A stretch of DNA of 64,000 bases from Dendrolimus kikuchii (Eukaryota > Arthropoda > Insecta > Lepidoptera > Lasiocampidae): positions 7,331,001 to 7,395,000 of the forward strand of contig CM034398.1 of assembly GCA_019925095.2 (NCBI GenBank). Reading direction: 5' to 3'. The translations under genes were made by a program, and so were the position numbers. Shown one piece after another: positions 1 to 10,609 of this stretch (position 1 is its first letter; the number at the start of each line of letters is the position of its first letter). Below the pieces are notes generated by a model that had not been told where the DNA came from, made no database searches, and saw only the letters and a list, made by a program, of their open reading frames with translations.

Positions 1-540
1 AATTCAGACTTCGCGGAGGCAAAGATTAAAAACCACAGACGCACGCGTGTCTATCAGTGGGCGCCTGATGGCTGAAATGTTGATGATGAAAGTATACAGT
101 ATACAGGCGATCGGGGGCGGTATTTTTCAGTTTTTGCCGCCCCCCCCCCCTCCCGGCCTCTCGAAAAAATTCAAGATCTGGCGCTGATTATCTTTTTCTT
201 CTAAGTAGTTCCCTCGCTGCTGAGGATCGTGACTTTAATGGCAGTGAATAAGCGCTCTCCTCCACCGAGATCGGTTTTGAGTACAGTGGAGGGCTGAGCT
301 TATCGATGTGTCCAGCTGGTCAGCAACTTGGTCAATCCACTTGTTTGGAGATCTACCACGAGGTTACTTGCGTTCAACTTACCCGTGACCACAAGTCCGT
401 TGTTGGGAAATTGTTGATAACATCTGGTTGTGGGCTGATTATCTGTAAGGCATATTAAACAAGGGATTGAGAAACGTTTATCTAAACAATACCGCATGGA
501 AAGTGCTAGTAAACATAATTCTCTCTTCGCTGTATATGCT
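1..540. other. no gene seen; poly-C tract
   Basis: A run of 11 C residues lies at positions 140-150, followed by a short G+C-rich patch to about 160 and then by mixed sequence. No open frame or repeat relationship inside the window could be supported. Confidence 0.4.
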
Positions 541-542
541 CT

Positions 543-1712
543 TCAACAAGGGTTGTTCTCGATTTCCTTGCGATCCACGATTTAGAATCCAACTTGGTGA
601 CTACGGGACCATCTCCGGAGTTTTAAAACAATTAATTTGAAAATTGATCCTTAATTGACAGAGAAATCGCGTAACATGCCTAAAAAAATTAAGCGCCTGT
701 AGAAAATGTAATACTGGCATGCATATACAAGCTTTTTTTTGAAAAATGTAGGCTCTCGGCGTTTTTTAATACTTTCGATTTTTCTAGGATCCACTCATCA
801 GATCCTGACTTAGTGACCATGGGACTACCTCGGGGGTATATACTTATGAGTAAAGAAAAAAATTTAAAATCGATTAACAATTGACGGAGATGGCATGTTA
901 CGAAGAAGTTGGTTACCAATATTCATGAGTGTCTCTAATTCCTTGGGATACACTCATCAGATTCTGATATGTGAAAATGGGACCAATTGGGGATTAAAAT
1001 AAAAAATTTGAAAATCAGTTTACAATTGATGGAGAAATCGAGTAACAAACATACTAATAGATAACATATAGACGAATTGAGAACCTCCGCTTTTTGGAAG
1101 TTGGTTAAAAAGGCACTTAAAACAGAAAAATCTTAAGAGATTATAAGATTACAAAAAAGCCCTAGTGTTGAGATCACGATTCATTGTAGTTCAAACAAAA
1201 ATACAATAAGGAACATTGGTGTAAATATTGGACTGGTATTTGCAATGTGCGGGCCTTCTAAATTTCCGCTAGCTGCCTTTGCCGGGTGTAATAAACGAAA
1301 GTTGACTAGCGTACCCTCACCACACATACGTGACATTAATCTTAAAACGTATTAAGTATATAAAATTCAAACGCGCGTGAAGTGATGACTTTTGACTTTT
1401 AAAGTGTATAAATTACATCTAAGTTTACAAGCAACAGTGGTTTACGGACCAAATTTATATTTTAGTTCCTATTTTGTCTTCAATGTTATTTTTAACCACA
1501 TAGTATTAGTGTTTTAACCGATTTCTAAAAGGAAGCGATTGTAGGTAGGTAGGTCTGTATGTTTTTTTTGTATAATTGTTACGCGATTGCTGCCGTCAAT
1601 TGTGGACCGATTTTCATTATTTTTAATCGAAAGGGTATACTCCCGCGATAATCCTGTTGTCACCAAGTCAGGATCTGATGATTAGATCGCAGGGAAATCG
1701 AGAACAACGTTT
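543..1712. repeat. degenerate direct repeats plus an inverted copy
   Basis: Three diverged forward copies of one motif set (GATTTCCTTGCGATCCA, then CTTGGTGAC or equivalent, then CAATTGACGGAGAAATCG) begin near 553, 774 and 931. A fourth copy lies in reverse orientation at about 1648-1712, where the reverse complement reads GTTGTTCTCGATTTCCCTG. The first and last copies therefore form an inverted pair about 1.1 kb apart. There is no coding content. This looks like an old non-autonomous element or a decayed tandem array, and its class is unknown. Confidence 0.5.
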
Positions 1713-2620
1713 ATTGAAGTGCGTCTACACTATAGAGTGAGGTGACAAACTTGTATACGCGTGCCAGTAGTACAATTTCTACAACTGCTTAATATATTAT
1801 TTCTAAAGCTATTCAAGCATTTGAGCAACTATAAAGTATATATATTTTTATATTATTTTCTTTAACAATAACAAAAGCGACTTCAATTTAAAAAAGACAA
1901 ATAATACATTTGACCTACTTTTTTCTACAACATCTTGAAGTCGGTGCGAAGGAAAACATAGAAATTACTATATTTTACAAATTTGTTGTTTGTTTGTTGG
2001 TTTGAAGTTAAGACTTAAAAAAGACAGACTGCAAGATGTCGTAGAAAAAAGTCAGTTAAATATTTATGTTTTGCGTTTTGGTGAATTCGATTAGTTATGT
2101 AAAAAAAAATGTAGACAGTTAATATGTTCATTTTAGATTCTACCCTAATTGCAGTAATAAATTAATACTATATAGATAGATAGACTATCTCGAAATAATG
2201 TATGTGATATATATTTATTTACATATTTAATACCACTTTGATAATATTTGTAAATACGTAAATAAATCGTTCCGCCTAAGTTACTTCCTTTTTCTAATAT
2301 ATTAATTTAAAATGGTTCAATTCTTTTCTCATTAGTATTTTTATGAAAGTGGCAAGCAACACTTGTGAGAATGGAAGCGAAAAAATATGTCGTCGAACTC
2401 CAGTCTTCATCAAAGGCATTTTCTTTGATGTTGAATTAATCAGGAAATGTTCGTATTTTGTTCATTTATCCTGGGAACACAGCTTTGACTTACATTATGT
2501 TAGTAAAAGGCAGAAGTCTTACATGTGCAAAAATATAATAAGCATACGATTTGTGTTGTATTAACATATATAATTGCCGAATTTCTATATCATATTATCC
2601 AATCTTACATTGCATTTCGT
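1713..2620. other. AT-rich, nothing identified
   Basis: Very A+T-rich sequence with short homopolymers. The only open frame of any length (about 2343-2564, plus strand) has no recognisable motif and is compatible with chance. Confidence 0.4.
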
Positions 2621-2621
2621 G

Positions 2622-2795
2622 TTGTCAGGCCTGTTTCCCATTAGGGTAGGCGGAAACGACTGATCTCCAATTGCAACGATCCTGAAAAAGATTGCGCTTT
2701 ATCTACATACAAGTTTACCTATATTTAAAATGCTTTTTACCTGACCTTTCTTCAAAATATTTTTAATTTGATGATGGTGAGTACTACACAGTACT
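2622..2795 (-). mobile_element. family B RTE-like retrotransposon 3' relic
   Basis: Read on the minus strand, 2790-2715 encodes THHHQIKNILKKGQVKS. This aligns residue by residue with the family B copy at 32.4 kb (THHEQIEDILKKGQIKS). Downstream, 2690-2625 carries the same 3' block, CTACCCTAATGGGAAACAG, matching 32.56 kb. It is a decayed 3' end of an RTE-type non-LTR element with no intact frame. Confidence 0.7.
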
Positions 2796-3034
2796 ATATG
2801 TGAAATAAACCATGTAGATATTACTTAAATATCTTTAAATAAAGCTAGGCGTGTTTGCATGTCGATAACAATACAAAACAGGTATCTACTCATAACAGGG
2901 ATTTGATAAATGGGATCTCATTGATTATGTAGGCGGCAGGATGTGAGGTCAATATTACCACTTCTGTTTTGGATATGAAGCGAAATGTGTAGTCTCGGTA
3001 AGGTTGACATCTTTGACACTTTTTTCGTAGCTGG

Positions 3035-3260
3035 AGTATAGCGGATAGGCCGACGGCCTACCTGATGGAAAGTGGTACATTTGCATATTTGCAACACCAG
3101 AAATGTCATCGACGCGCGGCTGGCCTCGGAAAAAAATTATGACACAGTTTTACAAAACACCATATCGTGCGGCTGTGGGAAAACCTTAGCTGGGAGCTCA
3201 TTCCAACTCCCCACGGTGCGTAAGAGATAAGTTCTCGTGAATTTTTGCGTACAGGAGCGA
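3035..3260 (-). pseudogene. CR1/Jockey-like LINE C-terminal relic
   Basis: The minus strand from about 3257 to 3140 reads KFTRTYLLRTVGSWNELPAK and then VFPQPHDMVF. This is the typical last block of CR1/Jockey-type reverse-transcriptase proteins (an R..R....WN.LP..VFP....M..FK pattern). The 3' side keeps the shared LINE tail with the words GCAAAT, TTTCCATCAGGTAGGCCGTC, reaching about 3040. It belongs near family E but is more diverged, and the upstream part is lost. Confidence 0.65.
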
Positions 3261-3325
3261 AGTGGCTCAAGAAAGTGCGACTCTTGTGCAGCAGTGAATC
3301 ACAGGATTACTTTCAATTAGCTGAA

Positions 3326-3537
3326 CCGTGCCCATTGCGCTGGGCGCTAATTCGAAATAAGCCAACATATAATTGCCCATAGGAAAAACTCTTTCCCGTG
3401 CCTACTTCGCTGGACGCTTCTCGAGAAAAGCCAACGTATAATTGCCCACAGGACAAACACTTCTTGCCGTGCCCACTTCGCTGAGCGCTACTCGAGATAA
3501 GCCAAAATATTATTGCCCATGGGAAAAACACTCCTTT
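3326..3537. repeat. tandem repeat, 3 units of about 71 bp
   Basis: Three head-to-tail units start with CCGTG at 3326, 3396 and 3467 (spacing 70 and 71). Each contains a CGCTGGGCGC-like block, an AAGCCAA block and ATAATTGCCCA. The minus strand stays open across all three units (3531-3313), giving a repeated peptide around GQLYVG. The array sits directly upstream, on the minus strand, of the LINE relic at 3.0-3.3 kb. It may be part of that element or a separate minisatellite. Confidence 0.75.
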
Positions 3538-3683
3538 CTCAAGTCAATGCCTACCAGACCCTGACCCTGGGACTTATTGTTTAGTCAGCGCACGACGATA
3601 AATCAACGCGTCAGCCCGTTTTTATCGGAATTGATATTACACATTAAAAAGTTAAAAAATTATATTAATCATAATCAAAAATA

Positions 3684-3754
3684 CGAATCTGTTGTTCGTG
3701 CCTACCCCGCAAGGGAACTGGCGTGAAGTTATGTATGTATGTATGTATGTATAT
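3684..3754 (+). mobile_element. family A RTE-like retrotransposon, 71-bp 3' stub
   Basis: This is the shortest family A copy. It holds only the last codons (VVRAYPARELA equivalent), the stop and the TATG tail. It is flanked by a perfect 13-bp duplication, ATAATCAAAAATA, at 3671-3683 and 3755-3767, so it is a genuine independent insertion and not a fragment left by deletion. Truncation at the 5' end is the usual outcome of target-primed reverse transcription. Confidence 0.85.
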
Positions 3755-3793
3755 ATAATCAAAAATAGCATGTATCACTTGAGAATAATAATC

Positions 3794-3896
3794 TGGCTTT
3801 TTACTGGTGAAAGATTTTTCAAAATCGGTTCGGGAGATTACTTCCTACAAACAAACTCACAGACTTTGCATGTTTACAATATTAATATAGATTCAA
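3794..3896 (+). repeat. dispersed repeat terminal fragment
   Basis: The stretch with TTTTTCAAAATCGGTTC, ACAAACAAACTC and ACAATATTAATATAGAT matches the terminal segment I recall for abundant lepidopteran non-coding repeats. It has no coding potential. Confidence 0.4.
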
Positions 3897-4221
3897 AAGT
3901 ATACATTGTTTTTCTTAGAAGATCAGTTTCCTACATCACAAACAGGATTTTTGCAATGAATTTTAATGATGTTTAAACATCTTAGATCTTAGACGTAGAA
4001 AATGTTTTGATTAATCACCTAAAGGCACAATTTAGCTAAAATTTTGTTCAAAATTTTATCTTGTAAGAAAAAAACGAGGTATAGATACTTTATTTTGACA
4101 TATGTTTTATCTAATAAATTTTGAGATAATCTAAATAAATTTATTATTATTATTATTTATTTAAATGTGCAGATAACTAGATCCAACAATTATAGTTAGT
4201 AGAGCTTAAACATATGTGTCA

Positions 4222-4623
4222 GTTAATAAAACTACGTTTTAACGGTTTTAAGCGCGGTAATTTATTTGATTTTTGTTATTCCGACTTTTTGGCCACTTTT
4301 CAGTGGCCGTGATCACGGAAGACAAAGATGTCAAGTGTCAACTAGTATTGTTAAAGTTTTATTTATCCTACCGCCAATTTGTTCATTTTAATTATTTAGT
4401 TATAATTTTGTTTATGGTTATTATTTACGCTATGGGAGCCTAATCTAATTTACCACCGCTTCGCAACATGTTATGGCTTGAAGAAAAGAAGCGGCGCAAG
4501 AAACTCTTCAGCAAACATGTCTAGCTCTAATAATTTTATATACTATTGAAATGGGTGGAAGGAAAAAGAAAAGAAATTATCAGTCATGTATACAAGTCGC
4601 GAAAACTTAAGAAAATATTATGT
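4222..4623 (+). repeat. repeat with AATAAAACTACGTTTTAACGG end, copy 1
   Basis: Positions 4224-4390 are nearly identical to 39996-40160, including the palindromic GGCCACTTTTCAGTGGCC block and GTGATCACGGAAGAC. Both copies also share the block TATACAAGTCGCGAAAACTT (4588 and 40195). Between the shared parts this copy has about 200 bp that the 40-kb copy replaces with an inverted copy of the left end. Its class is unknown; a foldback or Helitron-like non-autonomous element is possible. Confidence 0.65.
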
Positions 4624-4624
4624 G

Positions 4625-4960
4625 TTATAAAAAAAATAACGATTTGGTCCTCTGCATGAGTGTCAACATCAGAGGACTATCGTGTGTATTGGCTATTACG
4701 TTCAGGATGCTGTTGCTGATCCCGCGCACGCTGCTCGACAGGGAGGCTGTTTTCTTTCGCCAGAATGCATGCAGCCACAAACATCCCGGATGCACTGCAG
4801 AAACGCGGGAGCCGCAACAACGGCCTGAACGCATTATTATATTGTACACGTAGGCCATTGTAAGACCGTTGAGCAATACGAACCACAAACTCGCCGAATA
4901 CACAGAAGTAAAGTAATGGCTTAAATAATGTAATTTTGACTACATCCATGATATATAATG
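4625..4960 (-). pseudogene. LINE reverse-transcriptase C-terminal relic, frameshifted
   Basis: One minus-strand frame reads RVQYNNAFRPLLRLPRFCSA (around 4850-4790), a motif typical of the region after the reverse-transcriptase domain in insect non-LTR elements. The continuing homology (KKTASLSSSVRGISNSILNV) is in a different minus frame (around 4750-4690), so a frameshift separates the two halves near 4775. The catalytic core is not present. Family assignment within non-LTR elements is uncertain. Confidence 0.6.
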
Positions 4961-4976
4961 TACTAAAATTATAACT

Positions 4977-5090
4977 GTGGTGCGTATTGTTTAAAATATC
5001 ACGATAACATAATTTCAATTATTGTTTAAACAATAAATGAGCTATCGAAATGCTACGATTTGTTGGAATTATGACGTCATCGTTTCATTT
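4977..5090. repeat. short repeat with TTGTTTAAACAA and TGACGTCA
   Basis: The order TTGTTTAAACAATAA ... CGAT ... GGAATTATGACGTCAT ... GTTTC recurs, diverged, at about 19755-19825. The region is non-coding and its function is unknown. Confidence 0.35.
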
Positions 5091-5094
5091 ATTA

Positions 5095-5640
5095 ATTCAA
5101 AATCAAGGAAGATGATCTGAGTTAATTTGACTATCATAACAACCCTATTATTTTTTCATAAAACGTCTATGCGCCTAACTTAGTTTTATGCATTGTTTTC
5201 GAATAATTGGGTAGATACAAAAATATGTAAAATATGTCGTAGTAAACTTAATGTTCATAAAATAGTTATTTGTTTAATTTATTTATTCACATGCATTAAA
5301 TATAATTTACATTATAAGTACGAATAGCTTTAACACAAGTATAATTATATTACAATTACCCTCGATTGCGGTATACATTAAAGTAATTAGTAATTCGTTT
5401 CGTTTGTCTATATTTGAAAATGAGTTTGTTTGAATGTATGTTGATTTCTTCTTCACGACCTAGGAAATAGATAGGGCTGCTTATTTTTTTTTAATCTTGA
5501 ATGTATTGAAATTGCACATATTTCAATTGTTTATTTTGGTGAGTAGTATATATTTAATAGTATTATATATTTATTTTAAATTATATAATAAATTTCAATA
5601 GAGGATTTAATTAATCTAAGAAGTATGTACATATATTTAC
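5095..5640. other. AT-rich, nothing identified
   Basis: Low-complexity A+T-rich sequence with no open frame of note. Confidence 0.4.
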
Positions 5641-5645
5641 AACAA

Positions 5646-5982
5646 ACTAGTGGTCGTCTGTGGTCGAAATTCGACCATAATGATTAAGTCAAAGACTATA
5701 CTTCTATAATCACAGATTTCGCCAAGGGTACACTGTTAATTTGACTTGAAAAATAAACAAAAGAGTATATATGCGTGTGTGTGTGTCAAATAAATGGTAG
5801 TGTGTGTAATGTTTTTTTTTGTTTTAATGTATTTTTTATCCATAATTAAAAAAGATATTAGCATACGTCACTTCTTCTCTATATTAACTATAAGTGTGCG
5901 GAATTCATTCTCCTCCGTCCGCGCAATTTTTGTAAAAAGGGGTACAAAGTTTTTGCTTCACGTATTAATATATACCTATAGA
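5646..5982 (+). repeat. ACTAGTGGTCG repeat, copy 1
   Basis: Begins ACTAGTGGTCGTC, then TCGAAATTCGACC, TTTCGCCAAGG, AGAGTATATATGCGTGTG and CTCCGTCCGCGCAATTTT, ending near a TATTAATATATA. The same 330-bp order occurs in reverse at 54012-54328. It is a well-conserved non-coding element. I see no terminal inverted repeats, so the class is left open (Helitron-like or SINE-like). Confidence 0.75.
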
Positions 5983-6027
5983 AGATAATCTAAAACAATA
6001 AAAGACAACTTAATTTATTTATCTATA

Positions 6028-6085
6028 AATGGAATACTGAGCCTAGATCACCGTCTTCTATGTGTAAGGCTGGCTACATTTCCTC
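6028..6085 (-). mobile_element. family G element, 3' end fragment
   Basis: The minus strand reads AATGTAGCCAGCCTTA ... GAAGACGGTGATCTAGGCTC, matching the 3' end of the family G copy at 43185-43247. Only about 60 bp survive. Confidence 0.6.
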
Positions 6086-6600
6086 GCTATAGAGGATTAT
6101 AAATTATAATATGTAAGTAATCTTTGTCTACCTAGTATCGAATACGCAGTCATTAATCGCAATCATACCATGTAAGGGTCTAGGGGACTTCTCCCTGTGG
6201 TATTGTCACATCGACCCTCAATACAGGGGTTCAAAACAAAACAATAGTTTGTAAACCTATGCCATAACTATAAAACGATTTTCAAATTAGTGAATAGTTC
6301 GAAAGCTCTTGCTGTCTATTATACTTTATTCAGTAGAGGAGTACATGAGATCAGTTATTGAGACACGAATATAAGGCTTGATATCTGCCAAAGCGAAGAC
6401 AGTGGGAAAGTTTTGTACATGGTAGACTTGATTATAGCTCTAAAGAGTTGGGTAATCGGTTTATTACCACACAGTCACGGAATATCGGCGTGAAATGATT
6501 AGCCATGAGCTAATCGTGTTTCGTATGATAATTGAGAGTTCCGATGGCCCACTTCCTCTCTCCTATTTTCTATATCCCATCCTTTTATTACCTAATGAAA
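6086..6600. other. nothing identified
   Basis: Mixed A+T-rich sequence. Short open frames show no motif and no repeat partner was found. Confidence 0.35.
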
Positions 6601-6604
6601 AAAA

Positions 6605-6850
6605 AACCACTGCCAGGTGGTAGGCTATTTGCCCCTCTGGATGACGACCACCCCTGGTCTAGAGTATGCCGCCATAACAACCTTGATTTGTATTCCGGCA
6701 TTAGTGACCAGGTTCCAGTCTCCCTTAAGAGAGCCGCGGCGCATTTCTAGAACCGTTGGTATTGCAAATGTCCATAGGCGATGGTAACCGCTTTTCATCA
6801 CGTAGTCCGTCTGCCAGTCTGCTGAACTCATGCAATAATATAAAAATAAA
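6605..6850 (+). mobile_element. SINE-J copy 1 (short 5' form)
   Basis: Starts at GCCAGGTGG and runs through CACCCCTGGTCTAGAGTATG, CATTAGTGACCAGGTTCCAG and CATAGGCGATGGTAACCGC to CATGCAATAATATAAAAATAAA, an A-rich tail. Compared with full copies, the first 70 bp are absent. It is a non-coding retroposon. Confidence 0.8.
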
Positions 6851-7054
6851 CAAATATCCATATCATTTTATTCTATTTCTCTTGTCTGATCCTCTATATC
6901 ATTCCCTCAACCAACTCAACTTCGCAAAAAATAATAAAATAAAGTAAAGAAAATCCAGTATTATTCTCTCACACACTTTCTTTACGTCGTATATATCCGT
7001 CAAGCCGTAAGACGAAGACGTAAGCTTCATCAAGTCTTTTCGTCGATCATCCTG

Positions 7055-7505
7055 CAATGCTTGAAGACGAAAGTCTTTAAGCACTGCGTCCTCCCGGACC
7101 TGATCTACGGGGCCCAGACGTGGACTCTGACGACAGGACTAGTCCATAAATTGTATGTCTCTCAACGGGCTATATTAGGTGTTTCTCTTATGGTTATAAT
7201 TAGAAATAAGGATATTCGTAATAGAACCAAGATAACCGAAATAGCTCGCAAAATTAGCATATTGAGTGGCGGTGAGCCGGTCATGTCTGACGCAGGATCA
7301 ATGGCTAGTGGTGCAGACGAGTCTTAGAGTGGAGACCGCGTCTTGTTAAACATACTGTCGGACGCCCTCCATCCCGATGGACTGCCGACCTGCGCAAGGT
7401 TGTTAGTAGGTGCTCGATGAGGACAGAGGAGGGCCGGGATGAGTAGCGCCGACTTGAGGAGGCCTACGTCCCGCAGTACCAAGACTATGATTGGCTGACG
7501 ACGTA
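7055..7505 (+). pseudogene. family D RTE (BovB-like) C-terminal relic, copy 1
   Basis: An open stretch from 7061 reads VLPDLIYGAQTWTLTTGLV, SQRAILGVSLMVIIRNKDIR and RTKITEIARKISIL, the post-RT region of RTE/BovB-type proteins. The frame stops at 7325, but nucleotide homology with the 15.6-kb and 47.9-kb copies continues to the 3' end (GGCCTACGTCC ... GATTGGCTGACGACG) near 7500. Several frame breaks make it a dead copy. Confidence 0.75.
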
Positions 7506-9570
7506 TATATTCGTATTTTTAGATGCCTTTGGGTTCAAAGGGCGTGACCATCATATTGACAAAATTATACTTAAATACAATAGTTTCTTTTTGGTCTTCT
7601 TTTAAATTAATTAGTTAAAATTAGTTTTAATATTTTTACTAGTGCTATATCATAAGAGTAGAAACGTTTCTTGATGTTATATTCATTGTTTTGCTGTCTT
7701 AACCCGTGTGGAGTTTATTTAAATTAATGAAAGCTCCGTTAGTAATCGCTTTGTGCATCAAACTGTCTACTTTTAACGAGCTTCGCCAAGAAGTTGTTTG
7801 ATTAGAATAATTTCAAACTTAAATTGGAATCTTTGAGAGCTTTTGAGAGGCGATCAAGGAATTACGGACAGTTTTTTCTTCCGATTGATTGAAGCATTAA
7901 AAACCCTTCAAGAGATCAGATTAATGGCTTTACTTTGGTTACTCTAATTTTGGAAACTCTTAATTGGTGGACGGAAATTGAATATCAAGGTATTATAGGA
8001 GTTTTGAAACGTAAAAAGCTCCTTATTTAGAAACTCGTTTAATTCTATATTCATAGATCTTCGTGGCTTTTTATTAATTTTCTTAGTTTCTAATTTATAA
8101 CTTTCACAATAATTGACCTTAAAATTTAATACCTATTAATACTGTGCACTCTTGCTCTTCCTTAGATTAGATACTTAAATTATTTAATAGAATACTAACT
8201 GTGCGTGCGCAATCCGAAGGTAAAAAAACCCTGGATATTCCGTACACACGAAGCCGTTGAAGATAATAATGTGTATTGTGGTTTGAACAAGAGATGACGG
8301 TACCATGACTTGAAAACCATAGTTCAAAATTAAAGAATAAACACTAATATTAATAATAAAATTTGTGTAAATTTGGTTTTGAATAGTCACGTGCCAACGC
8401 CTGAATGTTAATCTAGGTTAATTACTCATTTACAAACTGTATATTCATTAACTATTACTTCTTGTGTTCAGAATAGCGATGAAGTGGGAGTAGCAAAAAT
8501 TGTTAACAATCAGAAGTAGGTATTTCCGATTGTTTACAATTCTTCGTCATCTTCGATGTAAATATTTTGGCACATTTTTGGTTATAACAGAAAAACAAAA
8601 AGATAAAAACACTTTTGAAATCTGATAAAAAAACCATTTAGTTTGTTATGTCAATTGACGAATTCGCTTAATTTGAAAGTTTCAACTTTTTCTTAATTTA
8701 AAAATATTTTCACAAATCTTACACTACAATTTTGTAGATACACGACTTTTCTATACTTGTATCATACTCCATATAATGTCTAGCCTTAGTGGTTCTCCAG
8801 GCAATCAGCTGTGACCTGCAGATAATCATGGAACCTTATGGTTTCTTTATTACACTAAGTATCGGAAGTTTAGAAATAACTATTAATTAAATTATAGTCT
8901 ATGGTGTACATTGTTGGTATAGTATTAAAATTGCTTTTCCTACAAAAGCACCATTAACAGTCAAGCGTTATGTTGGGTGTGGATTTAGCTAAGCTAGTCT
9001 AGCAGGCCTAGGGCAAAGAAGATAGGGAGATAGTGTTTGTAGGGGATATCCGGCTGTCGATAACTGTTCTACATTATCCTACTGCAATCCCAGAATGGAA
9101 AGGTATGCTTAAACCACCTCCTCGACTATATAATACAAAACAAGAGTACCAGCACCCAACTACACGAAACGATTTTCAAACTAGACTCGTAAAATTCAAA
9201 ACAGTTATCCAATTAATACTTTGGAACAGTTGTTGTGAACTATTGTTAAAGTTTTACGCGATGTTCATTTCGTCCGGACCACGGAATCAGTCTGACTAAA
9301 GTATATGGAATAGTTCACAAGATGGATGACAGTGAATAATGTCATTTGTTAACTAACTTTTCTACTGAGTCTTTGCAGTTTGGACAAGGTCGTTCGGTTT
9401 TGTGTAGTCATTTGGTTAATAAAATGGTTTGGTTTTTAACATTTAGTTGTTACGAGGTTATTTTCTAATAGATATACTTACTTGGGGAGAATGCTACAAG
9501 ATTACATGACTTACTTTCTCCATCATCCACAGAACAACTAGACGCATTGACTTAGGCAAACTATTTCCTA
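7506..9570. other. AT-rich, no gene; one imperfect hairpin
   Basis: About 2 kb of unique-looking A+T-rich sequence. At 8481-8555 an imperfect inverted repeat pairs AATTGTTAACAATC with GATTGTTTACAATT, with further pairing of flanking GATGAAG/CTTCGTCATC. A short open frame at 9033-9299 (plus) has no recognisable motif. Confidence 0.4.
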
Positions 9571-9581
9571 AGAACTACTTT

Positions 9582-9908
9582 TTTTTTTTTTTTTTTTTTT
9601 TATTGCAGGAGATCAGCAGACAGGCAGACGGCCCACTTGATGGAAAGCGGTTACCATCGCCTATGGACATTTGCAACAACAAAGTTGATACAAATGCGCT
9701 GCTGCTCTCTTAAGGGAAACTGGAACCTGGTCACTAATGCCGGAACACAACTCAAGGTTGTTATGGCGACATACTTTAGACCAGGGGTGGTAGCCATCCA
9801 GTCGGGCAAATGCCCTTCCACCTGGCTGTGGGTTGTTAAGTCGCCTCTTACGACAGGCCGCCCGGCCGCAGGAAATTGTATTCTTTCTCCGTTCCTGCAC
9901 AGATAACT
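9582..9908 (-). mobile_element. SINE-J copy 2, full length with poly-A
   Basis: The element is read on the minus strand. It begins with a CAGGAACGGAGAAAG-like block at the 9908 end, contains GCATTAGTGACCAGGTTCCAG-type sequence, and finishes with CTCCTGCAATAAA followed by about 20 A (poly-T at 9580-9601 on the plus strand). A duplication of AACTACTTT flanks it (9573-9581 and 9909-9917). The 3' 90 bp resemble the 3' UTR of the family E LINE at 31.0 kb. An open minus frame of about 79 codons spans it, but the same peptide is damaged in other copies. Confidence 0.85.
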
Positions 9909-9919
9909 AACTACTTTCG

Positions 9920-10305
9920 TGAAAACAGTGTATTATGATTGTTTTGTAGCCAGCAGGACGATGGTAATGTATGTCACTTATAAAAAATACTATTACTACA
10001 TTGCTTATGCGTACATCTATTGAATGGAAAAACTCGTGTCAATCTCCATTTCCCAATATATAAAAAGTTTGAGTAAATAAGTAGGTATCTTCTGGCTAAC
10101 ATATCGGAAACCTAGATCGTTACTTAATACCAGAAAAGGCCGGGATTGCATAATATGAACCTACAATCAAAATTGAAAAAAAAACCCCCTAATAGAACTT
10201 TACCAATGGATAACCGTAGTTTCATTAAAGTATGGTATCTGCACCATACTTTAAATAATCACTTGCAGCGAGAAGACCGCCATTATAGTTGTACTTATTG
10301 TAATA
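9920..10305. other. nothing identified
   Basis: A+T-rich sequence without supported features. Confidence 0.35.
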
Positions 10306-10311
10306 TATGTA

Positions 10312-10540
10312 GTTACGCGTGACTTCGTCCGCGTGGAATAGTTAAAAAAAGTAAGTTAGTAAAAACCCCCCGACTTTGAAACATTCATCATTGGTGGTCC
10401 GCTTCTATTGGCATTAGCGTGATGATATATAGCCTATAGCCTTCCTCGATAAATGGGCTCTCTAACACTGAAAGAATTTTTTTAAATCAGACCAGTAATT
10501 CCTCAGATTAGCGAGCTTAATCAAACAAACTCTTCAGATT
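10312..10540 (+). repeat. CTTCGTCCGCGTGG repeat, copy 1
   Basis: Contains GACTTCGTCCGCGTGGAATA, TAAGTTAG, CCAATGATGAATG (reverse complement), a GCTATATATCATCACG-type block and GGAATTACTGG-like sequence. In reverse complement it aligns along its whole length with 23302-23540. It is a non-coding element I recall as abundant in Lepidoptera, of uncertain class. Confidence 0.75.
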
Positions 10541-10609
10541 TATGTAGTACTATAAGATTTATTCTTGAGTCCAGATGGCCTCAAGAATAAATCTTATAGT
10601 ACTACATAA
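10540..10609. repeat. perfect inverted repeat, 30-bp arms
   Basis: The left arm at 10540-10569 and right arm at 10580-10609 are exact reverse complements, separated by a 10-bp loop TCCAGATGGC. It sits immediately at the end of the CTTCGTCCGCGTGG repeat. There is no T-run or coding context, so this is probably a foldback from template switching and not a terminator. Confidence 0.9.
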
